64,000 nucleotides of DNA. Origin: Xylaria sp. FL1777 (taxonomy: Eukaryota > Ascomycota > Sordariomycetes > Xylariales > Xylariaceae). Of this stretch, positions 1 through 13,890 are shown piece by piece. The notes beneath the pieces are model-generated. The model saw nothing but the letters and a program-made list of their open reading frames with translations, had not been told where the DNA came from and did no database searches. The stretch's first letter is position 1. Each line of letters begins with the position of its first letter. A program made the translations under genes and the position numbers. Location of the stretch: positions 186,001 to 250,000 of the forward strand of contig MU400564.1 in NCBI GenBank assembly GCA_022578965.1. Reading direction: 5' to 3'.

Positions 1-450
1 AGGGCCCTTAACTGGCATGGCGGGGTAAGTGGTAAGTTCGGATGGCATCATCGACCGATTGTCAGCATGTCTTCGGCGAGCTATCTTCTCAAATAATGCC
101 TTCTGGAACGTGCAATAAATTCCTAACCTGCCACCATTAAGTTGGAGAAGAAAACCTGAGATTTATAGAATCAGAGCATAGGCCTCTCTATTACATATCA
201 GCTAATTGGTAGCTCTGCCAAACGCCCGACTTCGTACAGGACTAGTGACCGGGTTAGTCGTATCTGCGCAATATTAGATAAATCGCCTGGAACACCACAA
301 ATATCACGTTCTGCAATACCATTCACTGTCTTCGAGAAAGCGAATCTAGGGCAACATTTCATGAAACTTTTGGCTACCTGATGAGCTACATACTTCTAGA
401 AACCGTTGCCTCGGCCTAGGCCTCGTTTTCGAGTGTCATTACACTAGTAT
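1..450. other. Intergenic, 3' side of sod1
   Basis: No open frame with coding character was found on either strand. The stretch is ordinary AT-rich spacer and the 3' flank of the minus-strand sod1 gene that ends at 451. It may contain the sod1 polyadenylation region, but I saw no decisive signal. Confidence 0.5.
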
Positions 451-1440
451 CTAGTTGGAAATGCCAATAACGCCTAGGGGAGGTTAGCAAATAATTCATT
501 TACGCCATATTGTTGATGCGTACCACAGGCAGGTCGGGCACCAGCATTGCCAGTCTTGAGGGACTCCTCGTTGCCACCTTTGCCGAGATCGTCGGTGCCG
601 GCGTGGGAAACTACGGTGCGCTGTACATTCACCCATGTCAATATTTACATTCAACTCAGTGTGGTTGTCGATCAGAAGGATGGCTTACGCCAATGATGCT
701 CTCGGGTCCGATAAGCTTGATGAGGCTGTCTTGAACGGAGCCCTTGGCGTTGCCCTGGGCATCGGTCTCGATGTTGCCCAAGTCACCGACGTGGCGGGTT
801 TCGGCCGTGCGATCACCGTGGGTTTTGCCATGGGGGTTAACTAAATGATGATGAGCTTTCATATCCTACTCAAGCTCATTGAGGCTCACGACGTACAGTG
901 GGGGCCGGCCGACGTGCAGCCGTTAGTGTTATCACCGAAGGTGTGGATGTGGAAGCCACGCTTCGCGTTGGAGTCGTGGCCGGTGAGATCCCATGAGATG
1001 GTGGTGGGCTCCGACTCCGAGGCCTGCTCGAATGTGACGGTGCCGGCGACCTTGGAATCACCACGGAGAACAGCGACTATTCGGCCGTGACTACATTAGC
1101 ATTGACTCGGTGCATCTGTCGGATAGGGGTGGTTTCTCGGCGGGGGGAGAGAAAATAGAGTTCCACAGAGAGCGAGTCAAGAAGCACCCTTGATATCTTT
1201 AGTAGCAAACCCCAGCTGGTTGGCGCCGCTGCGCATGGCATGGCTGCCATGCGTCGTGCCTGTCCAGCAAGGTGCCATCAAGGTGCCTGCAAGGTATTCT
1301 TGTCCTGGCGGCTGAACGTGGACCAGCAGCATACAAAACACGCGCAATCGTGCTCAACCCCTCCATTGGCACGCCGGATCGGCGGGAGCGAGGGAAAAGC
1401 CAATCATGTGTAGAACGTTGGACTTACCGGCCTTGACCAT
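451..1440 (-). CDS. sod1: Cu/Zn superoxide dismutase (Sod1)
   Basis: Converts superoxide to hydrogen peroxide and oxygen in the cytosol and mitochondrial intermembrane space. Five exons on the minus strand: 1440-1428, 1076-897, 840-689, 620-524 and 473-451, all with GT-AG introns. They sum to 465 nt, or 154 residues, the usual fungal Sod1 length. The first exon is only 13 nt (MVKA) and is followed by a 351-bp intron. Visible metal ligands are His47, His49, His64, His72, His81, Asp84 and His121. Cys58 and Cys147 form the conserved disulfide pair, and Arg144 guides substrate. The strand ending GVIGISN is typical. One oddity is the segment [11 protein letters not shown], where most homologues have a valine before the copper-ligand His121. 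No signal peptide is seen, so this is the cytosolic enzyme. The identification is very secure. Confidence 0.96.
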
Positions 1441-4400
1441 TTTGGCTAGTTTTGCTAGTAAGTGCTAATAAGTCCTACGAGGTTGAGTGTATGAATGGTT
1501 GTCGTTGCTTTCAATTGAGGGTTGACGAGATGATTGTCAGATGGGAAGTAGAGGGGGGAACGGGAGAAGCTTCTCTACTAATTTGTATGGGCAGCCCGCA
1601 TAAAAGGGAAGAGGGGTGACGGGACTGAGATCCTCCTCTCCCCGTCCCAGACGGCAAGCTTCGAGCTGTTGCTGGTCGCCAGGGTGCGGTCACAGTCACT
1701 GGGCCACTGTATCGTTAGCAGGCAACACGCTACCAAAGAGTGTCCAGCGAGCTAAGACAAGCCGTGGTCTGTACAGTATGGACGTGACGTCGTGACGCAG
1801 AAGCGTCCACGACATTCTTCTCCCTTGGTGGGGGTGATGTGAGGGGCTGGCCAAAGAGATCTATATCTGCCCCGCAGAAGGTGTCTTCCGTCATAATCAC
1901 CGAGGAGCGCTGACAAATGATATCATCTCCCTTCGGTCTGAATGCCTCGGAGCTAAGCTTCTGCTCTAGCTGCCGATTCTCGGGGACCGCGCTCTACGGT
2001 TAGCTGATATACTAGGTAGCAGGCTTTTTAAGTACCCCACTAATGCCAACAACAAAACATAGTTATATCCGACGTCCTGTCATGAGATTCGTTGAGGTAT
2101 AAGTGAAAGAAAATCAATGAATATGTTTTGTTTTGGCATGGCATGGAAATGAGTCTTCTAATAGCCCTGATATATGCAGAGCAATGGATGAGTTGGTCTT
2201 GCTATACAGCTTTGAGAAGAACGTATTGCTAGAGTGTTATTCTGAACAACAAATCGGCTAAAAACAACTTGAGATTAGTTATGTGTAAGTGTATGTTGCA
2301 GCTTGGGGTTGAAAGTTGGTTTGCGTTGGTTGGATATGCTTGATTTACGGTCTTCAAACAAGAAATACCGTAGTATAGAAAAGAATAATATGCCTATTTC
2401 AGTACTGCACATTATAGCAGTAGCTTAATGGGCCCTGGAGCGCAACCCTCTTCGGAGTAGGTGGCCAGCACCAGCGAGACAGGCTCTTAAGGTGGAATAC
2501 ATAGCTGTCCACACTAAACAAAATAAAAATATAAAGCGCTTTGTACTAGAGGCGAGGCCGTGTCTCTATCGTGCGAGCGTTGTATGAGATGTGTAGGACA
2601 AAAAGGAGACACTTGAAATACGAGGGTGGCACTATGCGCTGATGCAATCGTGAATAAGCCTATGTTGCTACTATGTACTCGGTAGTAGGTTATTATACGG
2701 CCATACGTATGAGCTGAGGTTATGAATCGTGATTCCCTAACCGAAAAGGGGGACCACCGAAGGTTAGGAACATTATGGACCCTATATGTAGTGGGCGATG
2801 CTGTTGCTATTAAATGCCGATGCTGTGGAATGTTTCAACTAATACATGGCCCATTTATCTAGTATCATTCTGCGATGAACTATTCATTGACCAATGGTGG
2901 GGCTAGCCATGTGGCATAAATACCTACTGACGGATTAAAGAGAAATAAAGTCAACGTTACAGTACTGAAAGGCTTCGGGTCACATCACCGAACGGCACAG
3001 CCGATGCATGAGAGGCACCTTAACTCTAAACCCCACGTGTGGTGGTGATGCTAAGAAAATCGTATTGAAGTTCGAGCACAGAAATCCTTACCTAGGTTAT
3101 AAGCAGATTAGACAGGTACGTAAGAATGACACGCCAGTATTGGGGGCTAAATGTCACATCCGATGACAGGCCTGCTGGCGCGACGAGCTCCTGCCTAGGA
3201 GCTATCAAGGGGTTCGGTATACCATATACTGAAAGTGTGAAACCTTCTTGCAACAGTTGGTATTGGCATGCATCGGGAGGCATCCATTTCTGGTCTCGGA
3301 AGCGCGAAGGACGAAGGAATTTAATTATCATGGGTCGAGAAATTGGCTTGGAAGTCGGATCCTTGTGGTATTTAACTCTTTTTCTTCCAAATAGTTAATC
3401 AGTTCAGATGGCTAGGACCAAATGACTAAGTCGAATCACCTGTTCCTGATCTTAGCCTCGATTCTAGTTGAAACTCATCTCAGCCCTATACGTGGACCAC
3501 TGAATTGTGCGAAATGACGTGTGGCTCGAGCAGAGACCGTATGACCCTTCATGAAACAGGTCTACGACATAACTACCTTTTTCAACGTGTATACTACCTA
3601 TATTAGTTCTACAAGAGGAGTGTTAGTAGGCAGCATCTGCATCTTTAGCTCTTTCACAGTAGCCGAGGACATCGGATGAAATTGTCTAGATAAGCGATGA
3701 AACAGCAAATATCAACTAGTTTCCAGAAGAATTCAAGGTGGTATTCAAAATTAGTCTCGGGAAGTCCGTTACAAGCATCTTAATCCTGGAACGACTGTGC
3801 CGCTTCTTTACTGGATGAATGGTGCGAGACTACTACCTACCACATCAGGGAAACAACTTGTATTTGCAGCTTTGATGAGCTACTGTAGGTACCTGATGAC
3901 TAGATAGGTCGCTAAATAGGTGTAGAGCTCAGTGTCAGGAGATAAACCTATGTAGTAAGTAATACCTATAAGGATGTCATCGCAAAAGCTGACAGGTCCT
4001 TAACGATGGGCCATAGCCACGGGCTGTACTAGGGCTTTCTAACAGACGAAGTGACAGTTCAAGTCTGGTACCTGGATCAAGTTGATGATAGCAGTCATTA
4101 TTCGCTGCAGGTGGTAAAAAGGATGGCTAGTCTCTACTATGGAGAGGTGTGTACTTAGCCACACGGAACATGCGTTTAACATGTGGCTGAGCCTGTGCCT
4201 AGAAAGCACAAATGGAAAAGTAAACATCCACTATCATCAGTAGGTACTTAGAACTGGGTACCACATAGGTACTTTTTAGATAGGTTTTTACCATGCTGAG
4301 TTAAAATGGGGTTTTTACCTCAGCAATGCCGCTTTTAGGCCGACTCAGTCCCATCATTTTGCACAAAAAGCTTGCATAACACGAGTTACGGTTTTTACTT

Positions 4401-4516
4401 TACTACCTATAATAACCGTTTCTAGTACTCCAGCAAAGGGAACCGTTGATTTGACCCAAATTTTTTCTCCGGTCGGTTTCTAATGCTCTATCTGACAACA
4501 GTCGTTTCTTACCGCT
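1441..4516. other. Long intergenic region between sod1 and lys9
   Basis: About 3 kb between the sod1 start and the lys9 stop. Short open frames exist (for example 3126-3398 on plus and 3092-3331 on minus), but they overlap one another, lack splice-linked partners and match nothing I recognise. The first few hundred bases should hold the sod1 promoter and 5' UTR. The rest is AT-rich. Near 4260-4450 a GTTTTTAC motif recurs several times downstream of lys9. No convincing gene or RNA was seen. Confidence 0.5.
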
Positions 4517-6810
4517 CTATTCGACAATCTCCTCCTTGCACTCGATGCCGTACTTCTAAACGCGTTCCATGTCAGTATATTTATTTTGTATTCAAGTAGC
4601 TTCACTTACCTCCTTGAGTTCCTTGATGAGAGGGTTGTTGATCTTGCTGTTCATCGGGGCGAGAACGCCTTTCTCAGAAAGAGTGCCATCTAAAACTTGT
4701 TTGACAGCGACCGCGCACGGAATGCCAACTAGGTCTGGTTAGATAGTGTTTACATTTTTTCCAGAGTGCGAAGGCTCACCAAGCTTAGCCATGGCAGAGT
4801 AGCCACCTGGCTCGGTGCTGCCGTACTCGCAGAGGGTTGAGGTCCTGGTTTGCTTGGTGCCGTCCTTCAGCTCAACCTCAAACTTGTGTTGCAGCCTTCA
4901 CAGTATCAGCGTCATAGTCTCTAGAAACAAGACCCCTGATGCTAGGTCATATCCGCGTTGGGTGAAATCCACTCACAGTACGAGATCTCGCTCTCCCTCG
5001 CTAAATTGCATCTTCTTTTCCAAAGTGGCGCAAAGGGTATCCAAGGGATTTCCACGTGGGATAGTCTAGCCGTGGTGTAAGCGAAATCTCTTGGAAATGT
5101 TACGTCAAATACAATAGACAAAGCAAGACCGCCTACCTTCTCAGAAGAAAAGATTCCAAGCCATCGAAGGCCGCTCAGGATGCGCGCCTTCTCCTCCTCA
5201 TCCTTGAAAGTGGTCTTGGCGCAGATGGTCGCGATGAGATCCTTTTCGTCTGACGATGGAGCAGAGATGATCTTCTGCGCAGCCTCCTTCCAAGGGATTG
5301 GTTCCTTGCAGAAGCTCTGTTCCTCATCTTTGAGGAAGCCAATGTCAACGAGAACCTTGACGAATTCTGGGAAGCCCGCATATCTCAAGGTACCCCTTGG
5401 CTCATGTCAGGAATCTGTATAGTCACCAAGCACCCACGCGAACGTACCTGACGACAGTCTGCGCCTCAGGGATGTTGTAGCGCTCCTTGTATGGCGTGGA
5501 ATCACGGTTCGGATATCCAACAAACGCAAATCCTAGAAGTCATAGTATCAGGCACTGAACCCAAGAGCGTCTATAGGTGAAAGTGTGGTCGCTAGTGCGA
5601 GACCACATTCCCGCCACACATGCCGCGGATATCGGTGTTGCTCACCTGGGTAAATGTGATATGGCTTAGCGGTAGCCATGAGGTCTGTTCTCGTGCCGCA
5701 TTCGTTAGCTTTTATGTCCCACAGCGCCATTCTTGGAAGGTCCTAGTTATCTGGCTCGAGTGGCTCTTACCTGGGCCAGCCACATTGACAACTTTTCCGT
5801 CCTGGTAAAAGCTAGCAGAATTGCGCAGTGCAAGTAAAACACCACGGGGTGACCTTGACCATGAGGTGTTAGCAACCAACACAGCGCGCGATCGATGCGC
5901 TGGCTTCTTACCAGGAGAACTTGTATCCTAAGGGGTTTCCAGAGCTCTCTGGTGCCGGCTAGGACACTCTCAGTCAGTTATTGCCATTTTCTGAGGGTTT
6001 GGGGAGCTCTTATGTGCGTCTTAAGGGCGCTTAAGAGCACACGGTCCCGACGAGAGCTCCCGAGACTTTCATAGAACAGGTAAAGAAGAACGTACAAGGC
6101 CTCCGCAGAAACTCTTGAATGACAAGATCTTTCCACCCGCGTTGTGGACTTCCTCAATGGTCTTGACGGCGTCTGAGAGCATCAGCATCTATACTCGGTT
6201 TATATTCTCTATGGGGCCTTACATAGATGATCAATGCCCGGGTCTATATAATCGTTAACTTGTCTTGACCATAGTTATTATAGCAACGTTTCGAGATGGA
6301 GGCATACCCAAACCAATTTCGTTCATGACCGTGATGCCAGCATCCTTGCACTGCTGGTCAAGCTCCATCATGGCAGGCGAAACGTAGCTAGTGGTGACGA
6401 CATGCTTCTTCTGCCGGATGGCCGACTTGATAACAGTGGCGTGGAACGTGTAGGGGATCAAGCTAATGACAAGGTCGTGCTTGGCGACCTCGGCGTCCAG
6501 GGCCTGCGCATTGCTAACATCGAGCGAGATGGGAGTGGCATTCTGGACGCCGACCGAAAGAGCTTTGGCGGAGGCCAGAGTCCTGCAGGCTGCAGAGCGT
6601 CAGCGGGTTGAATTAACAGCAACAAGTGTCGTTTTGGCCGGGCATAAACATACCGACAGTCACAGGAATGCCCGATCCGCAGAGGATGTCCAGCGTCGGT
6701 CGCGTGACGAACCCGGCGCCGAGCATCAACACCCTGTTGGATGATACAGCGTCAGCATGAGAAAACCATTAGCATAGGGACAGCCGCGCGGCTCACTTTT
6801 GCAGCGCCAT
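4517..6810 (-). CDS. lys9: Saccharopine reductase (saccharopine dehydrogenase, NADP+, L-glutamate-forming)
   Basis: Condenses alpha-aminoadipate semialdehyde with glutamate to saccharopine, the penultimate step of the fungal alpha-aminoadipate lysine pathway. The minus-strand gene has about eleven exons. Exon 1 (6810-6797) encodes MALQK. The next exon carries the Rossmann start VLMLGAGFVTRPTLDILC, where LGAGFV is the NADP-binding loop. Further exons give SLIPYTFHATVIKSAIR, then a 21-nt exon (6243-6223) encoding DPGIDHLY, then KSFCGGLPAPESSGNP and RYAGFPEFVKVLVDIGF. The protein ends KYGIECKEEIVE. All junctions keep frame when joined at GT-AG sites, so the gene looks intact. This is the fungal monofunctional enzyme, not fused to lysine-ketoglutarate reductase. 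The start is set by the splice-linked M and the glycine loop immediately after it. Confidence 0.95.
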
Positions 6811-8553
6811 TGTGTATAGGTATGCTTCGCGACTTGGTGATTTTTCTTAGTGGTGTTCTGCAACAGCGCTGTGACGCTGGCTGCTGAAGCTCCCCGCCAG
6901 TGTTGTTAAAATTCTAGCGTGGGGTGTTCGCTTCTTCCGATTTCGGCAATGTTGTTGCTACTATCCTGCGTAGAACAGAGCTGCTTCATGGATCTGTGGC
7001 TGGAAGGTTAAAAAGAACTTTGGAGGCTTTATGACAGGGCCTGCTGTTAGATTTAGTATTATGAAAGTTTGTTACCTACTAATGTTCTGTTCTTTAGTAG
7101 TTACATAGTACTAGGTAGAGCTTTTACAAGCAAAGTTTTATAAGTATCATCAATTCCTTTTTGTTAACGGTTCGAGAGCTTTAACCGTTTTGTGAACCGT
7201 TTATCTCTCTGTGTGGGGTACACATTGCATAAATTGGATAAATGTAGTAGCCCCTCGGTCACCTGACTGACTACGGGGTGAGCCGAGCCTGAGCAAAAGC
7301 AGCGGATACGCTAAGCCTAATTTGCTTACCGCCACAGAACGTGGTAAAAACTGGATCCTTCATACCCGAGGTACTGTTAGGTACACTATCTAATGTACCT
7401 ACTTACGCAGTAGATAGGGCTGGGTTGCAGGTCATTACTGGTGACAGAAAGCGGGCACAAACAGTCGAATCTGGGGCGGTACCAAATTCCGACAGAAAGT
7501 GAGGGACCCAAGTCTCGTTCTCATAGCCTCTACCTCCACCAGCCCACTCCCACCTTGCCTTGGGCTACCTACCTTGCCTTATCATGGTACATGTATAAGA
7601 CGTTACCTGCCTAGGCAGATCTGCTAGATACATGAAGCGGGAAATGGCCTAAAGCCAAACTCTCTCGACCTACGTTCAACGCCAACATCACGTTCCTGGC
7701 GTTCCTGGACCAAACTTGACCACCTTCAAACCTTATCACGTCGAAGCTTAGAGTTGTTGACGGGGTGATTCTGATCTTTCGCCCTATACGCCTACTGCGT
7801 ATACAATACACATTACCTTCGACATGACCAGCTCTACGTCGACGCCTTCCACACAAAGACCCCTCCCGTGTACCTGATCCATCCCATGCTGTTTTAGTGC
7901 TTAGCTTTAGCTTCTACAAACCCGCATATTCCACCTCAACTCACAACTCACGGCCTGCATACCTTCTGCTTAACTACGCTCTCTTGCATCGCCTCCAAAC
8001 GGTGTATAGTATCACGAATAACGGCTATTATACATTAATCATTGCTAATCCAGTTTTCTACTCATCGTCTTGCATGGCGGAGTACCTACCTATTCTCTCC
8101 CGCGGCGTCCTACTCAGATACGCGCCCATAGGAAATTAGCAGTTATCTACTGTTGGTTTCTCTGTCGACTGGCCTTTGGCCGTCCGCTCGCACCGCCTTC
8201 TCTCATACGATATTCTTCCCCTCGAGGACCTTTGAACACGCCAATTTTGAGTCCCACCTATCCACCTATCCACAAGATACTCCGACCGCAAACCCTGTCG
8301 CGACCGGTGCATCGGTCATCATCCAGTCGGGCTGCTGTTGGCGTAAGCAGCGTGGCGGCGCATAGTTTTTCTGTTGTTATTGTCATCGGGCTAGAACGAA
8401 CATTGCTTTGCTGCTCCACTATTATCGATGCGATTCTTACCGCTGGTCTCGTGTTGTCTGTCACGTTAGATCCTGCGAGTATATTTGCCGGCTTGCCATA
8501 CTTGTGGCCTGTTAAACTAACGCTTTCCCCGACCTCGTCGCAAGAGTCTCGCC
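6811..8553. other. Divergent intergenic region between lys9 and rom2
   Basis: Holds the divergent promoters of lys9 (minus) and rom2 (plus). From about 7860 to 8550 the plus strand is rich in C and T, as in long pyrimidine-rich fungal 5' leaders, so a long rom2 5' UTR is likely. A 226-codon open frame at 8070-8750 runs into the rom2 start in another frame and has no domain character, so I do not call it. AACCGTT-type repeats occur at 7168-7201. Confidence 0.5.
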
Positions 8554-11500
8554 ATGTCATTCAGAGGCGACGACCAACGGCGGTACGGCCATGTCCCTCC
8601 TGTTCAATATCCTGTCGCAAGCCAGCCTTCGCAGGACCAGTCCGCCTATCCCGCCCGGACGGCGAGTTTCAACAATGGCGACGATTCCACCGGTTTCTCG
8701 TCTGCTGCGACACGCCCACCGTACCATCCTACCCTGAACACGACCACTAGAGGCCTTGGCATGGAGGATGAATTGTTCTTGGTGGCCAGCCCAACCGTAG
8801 AGGCTAATAGAGCACATTATGGCAATGCAAACCCTGCCGTGCCTGGATATCAACATTCTTATCCCTCTCAAACTCCGCCAACGCCCTCTACCTATAATCC
8901 GCAGGCTTTCGTTCGTTCTCAGTCGACATCTCTGCCTCCTAATCCTCGTCCCGCACACCGATGGGGGCAATCGAATACACCAAGCACTCCGTACAGTCCG
9001 ACCTCGACGACGGGAAACTTTGCGCATGCGCCCTACAATCCTGCCGCATATTCTAACTCTACCGTCCCTCAGCGCCAGTCGACACACGCAGGTTACAGTC
9101 ATAGCTACAACAGCCCGTCACTGGGCTCCCCGACAAGCCAGTCTCCCTACTTCCAATCCCAGCCAGCATATGCTCCTCAATCGTCCCAGGCCTTGGCTCA
9201 GATAACGTCTACTCCGCCGACAACGTACACCGGGTATGATGAGACAATACCCGCGTCTACTTATCCAGCCACACATCAGCACGCTCAGCCTCAATATGGA
9301 TCGACTTACTGGGATAATGGTGGCAGCCCGCCGGCAACGTCGCATACGACTGCAACATCCCACGCGCCATATCCGGTATCATCACATATACCCGTTGGTC
9401 CGAATTACTCTGATCGCGATCCGCATTCCTTCCTCAATCTCGCATCCGACTCAAACTCAACGCCATCCCCTGTACCTTCTCCACAAGCGTCGCCTGCTTT
9501 AGCACGACACCCGACTAATGCCCCATTACCAAGCAGGCCTATTGAAGAGCCGAGTTTTGAGACCTACAGACCTAACGGCACTACTCGACCGGATCTGTCC
9601 CAGGAGCATCTTACACAGGATAACATTATGCAAGACATCGAGGCTGAACTTGGGAGGGTTAGAGGCTCACAATATGGACGGCCTACCGCATATGATCAAC
9701 GTAACGGAAGATATTCCGATGGTGATCTCCGCCGCCTTGCATCAAGCGCAAGTTATCATTCTACCGCAACGACGGTTGATAGCTCGGATGAACCTTCTGG
9801 TGTTAATCGCTACTCGTCCAATGCTTCTACGCTCAATCGAAATAATTCAAGGAACCCTAATGCTATACTTGAGGACGATGGCGACGAGAGCGATCCCGAG
9901 GGTGCAGCGGGTGCTTGGGCATTGCAGCAAGCAGAAGAAGATGATCGCCGTTTTAGCTCGGTCGGTAGCGGTACTTTCCCGCTGTTCAGTCAACCTGACG
10001 TTGCAGTTCAGCCAGTTCTCCCGACCCATAAGGAGGAACCGAGTAGTGATAGCGACTATGCTGGCATGGACTTAGGCCTCATGGGCGGCGGATATGAAGG
10101 CCACCTCACCTATGACAATAACCTTGGCTCCCCTCCTGGTACTGAAGCGATGCAGTTTGATGCACAGGCTATGCATCGTAATCACGCTTCTCAGAGAAGC
10201 CATGATAGTACACGATATCCCGCTTTTCAACAAGCCGATCTGGACTATGAAGGGTGCGGCGGTCTACAGTCTCCAAGGGCGCATCGCCTTAGCTTCGACG
10301 ACGGAGACGAACACGTTTCACTTCATTCAAGACGGAGTGACAGCGAATCGCCCCTTAAAGATGACTATCCTGATATGTTTTATCACCCAGGAATTGGAAA
10401 TAGGCCTCTGCCTGCGATTCCCCCTGGATCAGACAGTAGTTCATTGTTATCTGTTCAATCACCAAATCGAACCGGGCAGCAACACGGCTACTCTCTAAGT
10501 GCCGATTCACGATCGTATACGGGCCCCGATGCATACTATGGGCAGAATGCACAACAATTGCAGGTGGAACGATCCATCTCACTATCTAGTCACAGCACGT
10601 CACCTCACGTTCAACCTCCCGGCAGGTCTAAAACCGATGCCGCCGAGGAGCGTAATGCGAGAATGAAACATATGAGGCAGCAGCAACAACTCGCAGCTCA
10701 GCAAGGGTTGCCATACGACGGTTATGAGACTGGCACTCCTTCATCTGTCAATTATGATGTAATAACCTTGCCAAGTGGAAGACGGCGGAAATTCCAACCT
10801 GACAAGCTCACACTGGTTGATGTTCAGTCTTGCCCAGAGCCGTGGGCACTTAGCGGAATTGCTAAGTGGATTCGAGAGATGGCTGACGGCGAACCAGATC
10901 TCAAACGCAAGACTGTGGAAGATGGCTTGGTAAGGCTGTTTTGTTTAAAAGTTCCTACCATGAACGTTGCAGATGCGGAAACTCTCAGCGCACAAGTGGC
11001 CGAGTCTCTTCTTCGAGCTGGTATCCTAGTGCCAGAGGAAGAATGGCTAAAATTTGGTCATGGTTCCATCTCCGGTGTATTATGGCAGCTGACTGGGGTC
11101 GGCTGTTATGCGCCAAAGTTACATGAGAATTATGCACTGCCGGGATCGCAAGATATGACTGGGCGGTGCTATTCTTTCCACTGTATGCGGACCTTAAAGA
11201 AAGCAAACCTCGATGAGCTTATGTCGGATGGAACAAAAACCCTTGACTGGGCGAGTTTTTATAAATTGACTAAGGAAAGCATTGGAGATAAGTCAAAGCA
11301 TGAAATCAAGAGGCAAAATATTTTGCATGAATGCATCACTACGGAAGAGTCATATATGGATCAGCTCGAGGTCCTGAGGCACTTATACCGGGATCGGCTG
11401 GTGGCCACTCAACCGAGAATAATAGCAGAATCAAGAATGGAGAAATTCGTCAACGCTGTTTTCGGCAAAGCTGATGCTGTTCAACTCGTCAATAAAGATC

Positions 11501-13890
11501 ATTTACTGGCCCAGATGAAGTATCGGCAAAGAGAACAAGGTCCTTGGCTCACTGGCCTAAGCGACATCTTTCGAGAATGGGTTCGAAAGGCCAGAACAGC
11601 ATACATTGAGTATGCTGCCTCCTTCAAATATGCGTCATTCCTCATCAGGAGAGAATCCGATCGAAACGTCATGTTTCGACAGTTTTTGGAGAACGTCAGA
11701 GCTGATCCTCGTTCAAAGCGTCTCAACTATGATACGTACATAAAATCTCCAATCACACGGCTGCAGCGTTATCCTCTCTTACTAGACAGTGTTTTGAAAG
11801 AAATGTTGCAGGATAGCGAGGAGAAGACAAACATGATCAAAGCAATCGAGGAAATCAGGGCTGTCGCGCATGAATGTGACGCGAAGGTAGCTGAGATGGA
11901 AAAGAAGGTAGCAATGATTGAGCTAGATCAAATGCTCGTGTTGCGACCCGGTTTCCATGCCGACCTTAACCTAGATCATCTAGGTAGAGAGCTGATCCTT
12001 GAGGGTGACCTGCAACGGATGGGCTCTAAGGGCGTTAGATGGGTCGATACGCACGCTCTTCTTTTCGACCACTATCTGATTCTTGCCAAACTTATCTTGT
12101 CTCGGGACGCTAGACAAGATAAAAAGTATGACGTATCAAAGGAGGTAAGTTTTTAGCCATACAGATGAGACTACATGTTTGCTAATATTTCCAAGCCAAT
12201 TCCCATGCCACTTCTTTTCCTGGAGAGCAGTCAGGACGATCCTATCTCTAAACAGAAAGGCATCGCCACGCCGCTGACTCGCTCCACCAACCCAGGGTCG
12301 GACACCAAACTTAATAAGATCATGTCAAACGGAAGTGAGCGCCCTGGCCTGGAACATACTGCGACGAGCTCTTCTGTCGGCTCTGCTATGAACAGGTTAG
12401 CACCCTTAAATGCGGGTGAAAGCGAGGGGAAAATATTGTATCCTTTCCGCGTTAAGCATCTGGGGCACGAGGTCTATACGCTCTTCGCTTCATCCGCACA
12501 GTCGCGCCAGGACTGGTGCGACAGGATCATCGAAGCAAAGACACGTCACGCTAAGGCCCTGCACGCTCAGAATGCAGAGCCGTTCAAGCTGCGTGTTATG
12601 GCAGATAGTGCCTTCGCGTACGACTCGATATCCGGCGTGGGCAAGTACGTGGGTGGCGTGCATATCCGTGGCACGCCGCTGGACCGGGCTATTCGAGAGT
12701 TGGAGCAGACGTCCGGTCCGGGTAGAGGCCCTGCACCGATATCACGTGCCGCCGTGTATTGTGCTACTGCCTTCTCGGCGTTTGGGAAAAACATGGTGGC
12801 AGTAGGTACCGACGTCGGTGTGTGCGTAGCGGAGGCTAGTGACCAGAGAGGCTGGAGCAAGGTAAGCACTATACCATGCAACGTTTCAATCACAGTACTA
12901 ATATGTTGATAGACAATCTCGGTATCCCGGGTCACACAGATCGCTGTACTCGAAGAGTTTTCGGTTGTCCTTGTGCTCTCGGACCGTAACCTCATCTCTT
13001 ACCCATTGGATGTGGTGTCACCCCCTTCTAACTTCCCAACCTCGTCCAGCGACAATCCTCGCCGTTCACCACAGAGGCTAGCAAAAGACGTGGCATTCTT
13101 TGCAACGGCCCGTATGAAGGACCGAATGCTAGTATTCTACAAAAAGAAGGAGAACCTACACAGCACTTTCAAAGTCCTCGAGCCTGTTTACCAGAAAGCT
13201 ACGGAAAAGAAATCACGCCTCTTTGGCGGTTCTCGACGAATTGGAAGCGGTGCTACGGAAACGTTTAGAGACTATGATGACTTCTATCTACCTGTTGAAT
13301 GCTACTCGCTCAACATTTTCCACTCGTACATCGCCATAGCGACAGCCAAAGGGTTCGAACTCATGACACTTGACAAGAAAATACCCATGTCTATACCGGA
13401 TGCCAGACAACCGGCCATTGCCAACATCGCAAGCCGTGTCAAGGAGCAGCGGCCTTTGGGCATGTTCCGTCTCAATGACCAGGAGTATATTCTTGCGTAC
13501 GAAGACTGCGCAGTCTATGTTGATAAGCATGGCGATGTCAGTCGCAGTGTTATCATGGAGTATTCGGGCAAGCAAAAGAAAGCCAAGGGAGCCACAATGT
13601 ATGGAGAGTATCTGGTCCTCTTCAACGACGACTACGTAGAAGTACGAAATGCCGAGAATGGTCGCTTGCGCCAAATCATTGCCGGTCGGGACGTTAGGGT
13701 TTTAGACTACGGCATCAGGGGGCCGACGGGGGGCTTCTATAGCTCCAATGGAAATGGTGTCCAGACTAACGGAGCCGAAAGTGGATTGGACTCGAAAGGC
13801 ACAGTCAAGATCGCAATGGCACATCCGGAAGTTGCAGGCCAACAGATTTTGCTGGAAATGTTACTCAACAATGGACACACGGAAAAGTGA
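8554..13890 (+). CDS. rom2: Rho1 guanine nucleotide exchange factor, Rom1/Rom2 family (DEP-DH-PH-CNH)
   Basis: Activates the GTPase Rho1 at the plasma membrane, driving glucan synthesis and the cell-wall-integrity MAPK pathway. Three exons (8554-12144, 12196-12861, 12913-13890) give 1744 residues in frame. Residues 1 to about 740 are low-complexity Ser/Pro/Gln/Tyr sequence, presumably disordered. A DEP-like domain follows (about 745-890, starting DKLTLVDVQSCPEPW). Next is the RhoGEF/DH domain (about 919-1110, starting RQNILHECITTEESYMDQL and including YIKSPITRLQRYPLLL). Then come a PH domain split by the first introns (about 1125-1340) and a C-terminal citron-homology (CNH) domain (about 1380-1720). 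This order is diagnostic of fungal Rom2. The ATG at 8554 follows a long leader. It is the first in-frame start after a pyrimidine-rich region. Confidence 0.93.

Noticed and set aside
3092..3398. Overlapping frames on both strands in the sod1-lys9 spacer
   Set aside because: They cover the same bases on opposite strands, are short and match no family. No splice-linked exons were found.
8070..8750. 226-codon frame running into the rom2 start
   Set aside because: Low-complexity Ser/Pro/Arg composition in a pyrimidine-rich leader. It overlaps the well-supported rom2 reading frame.
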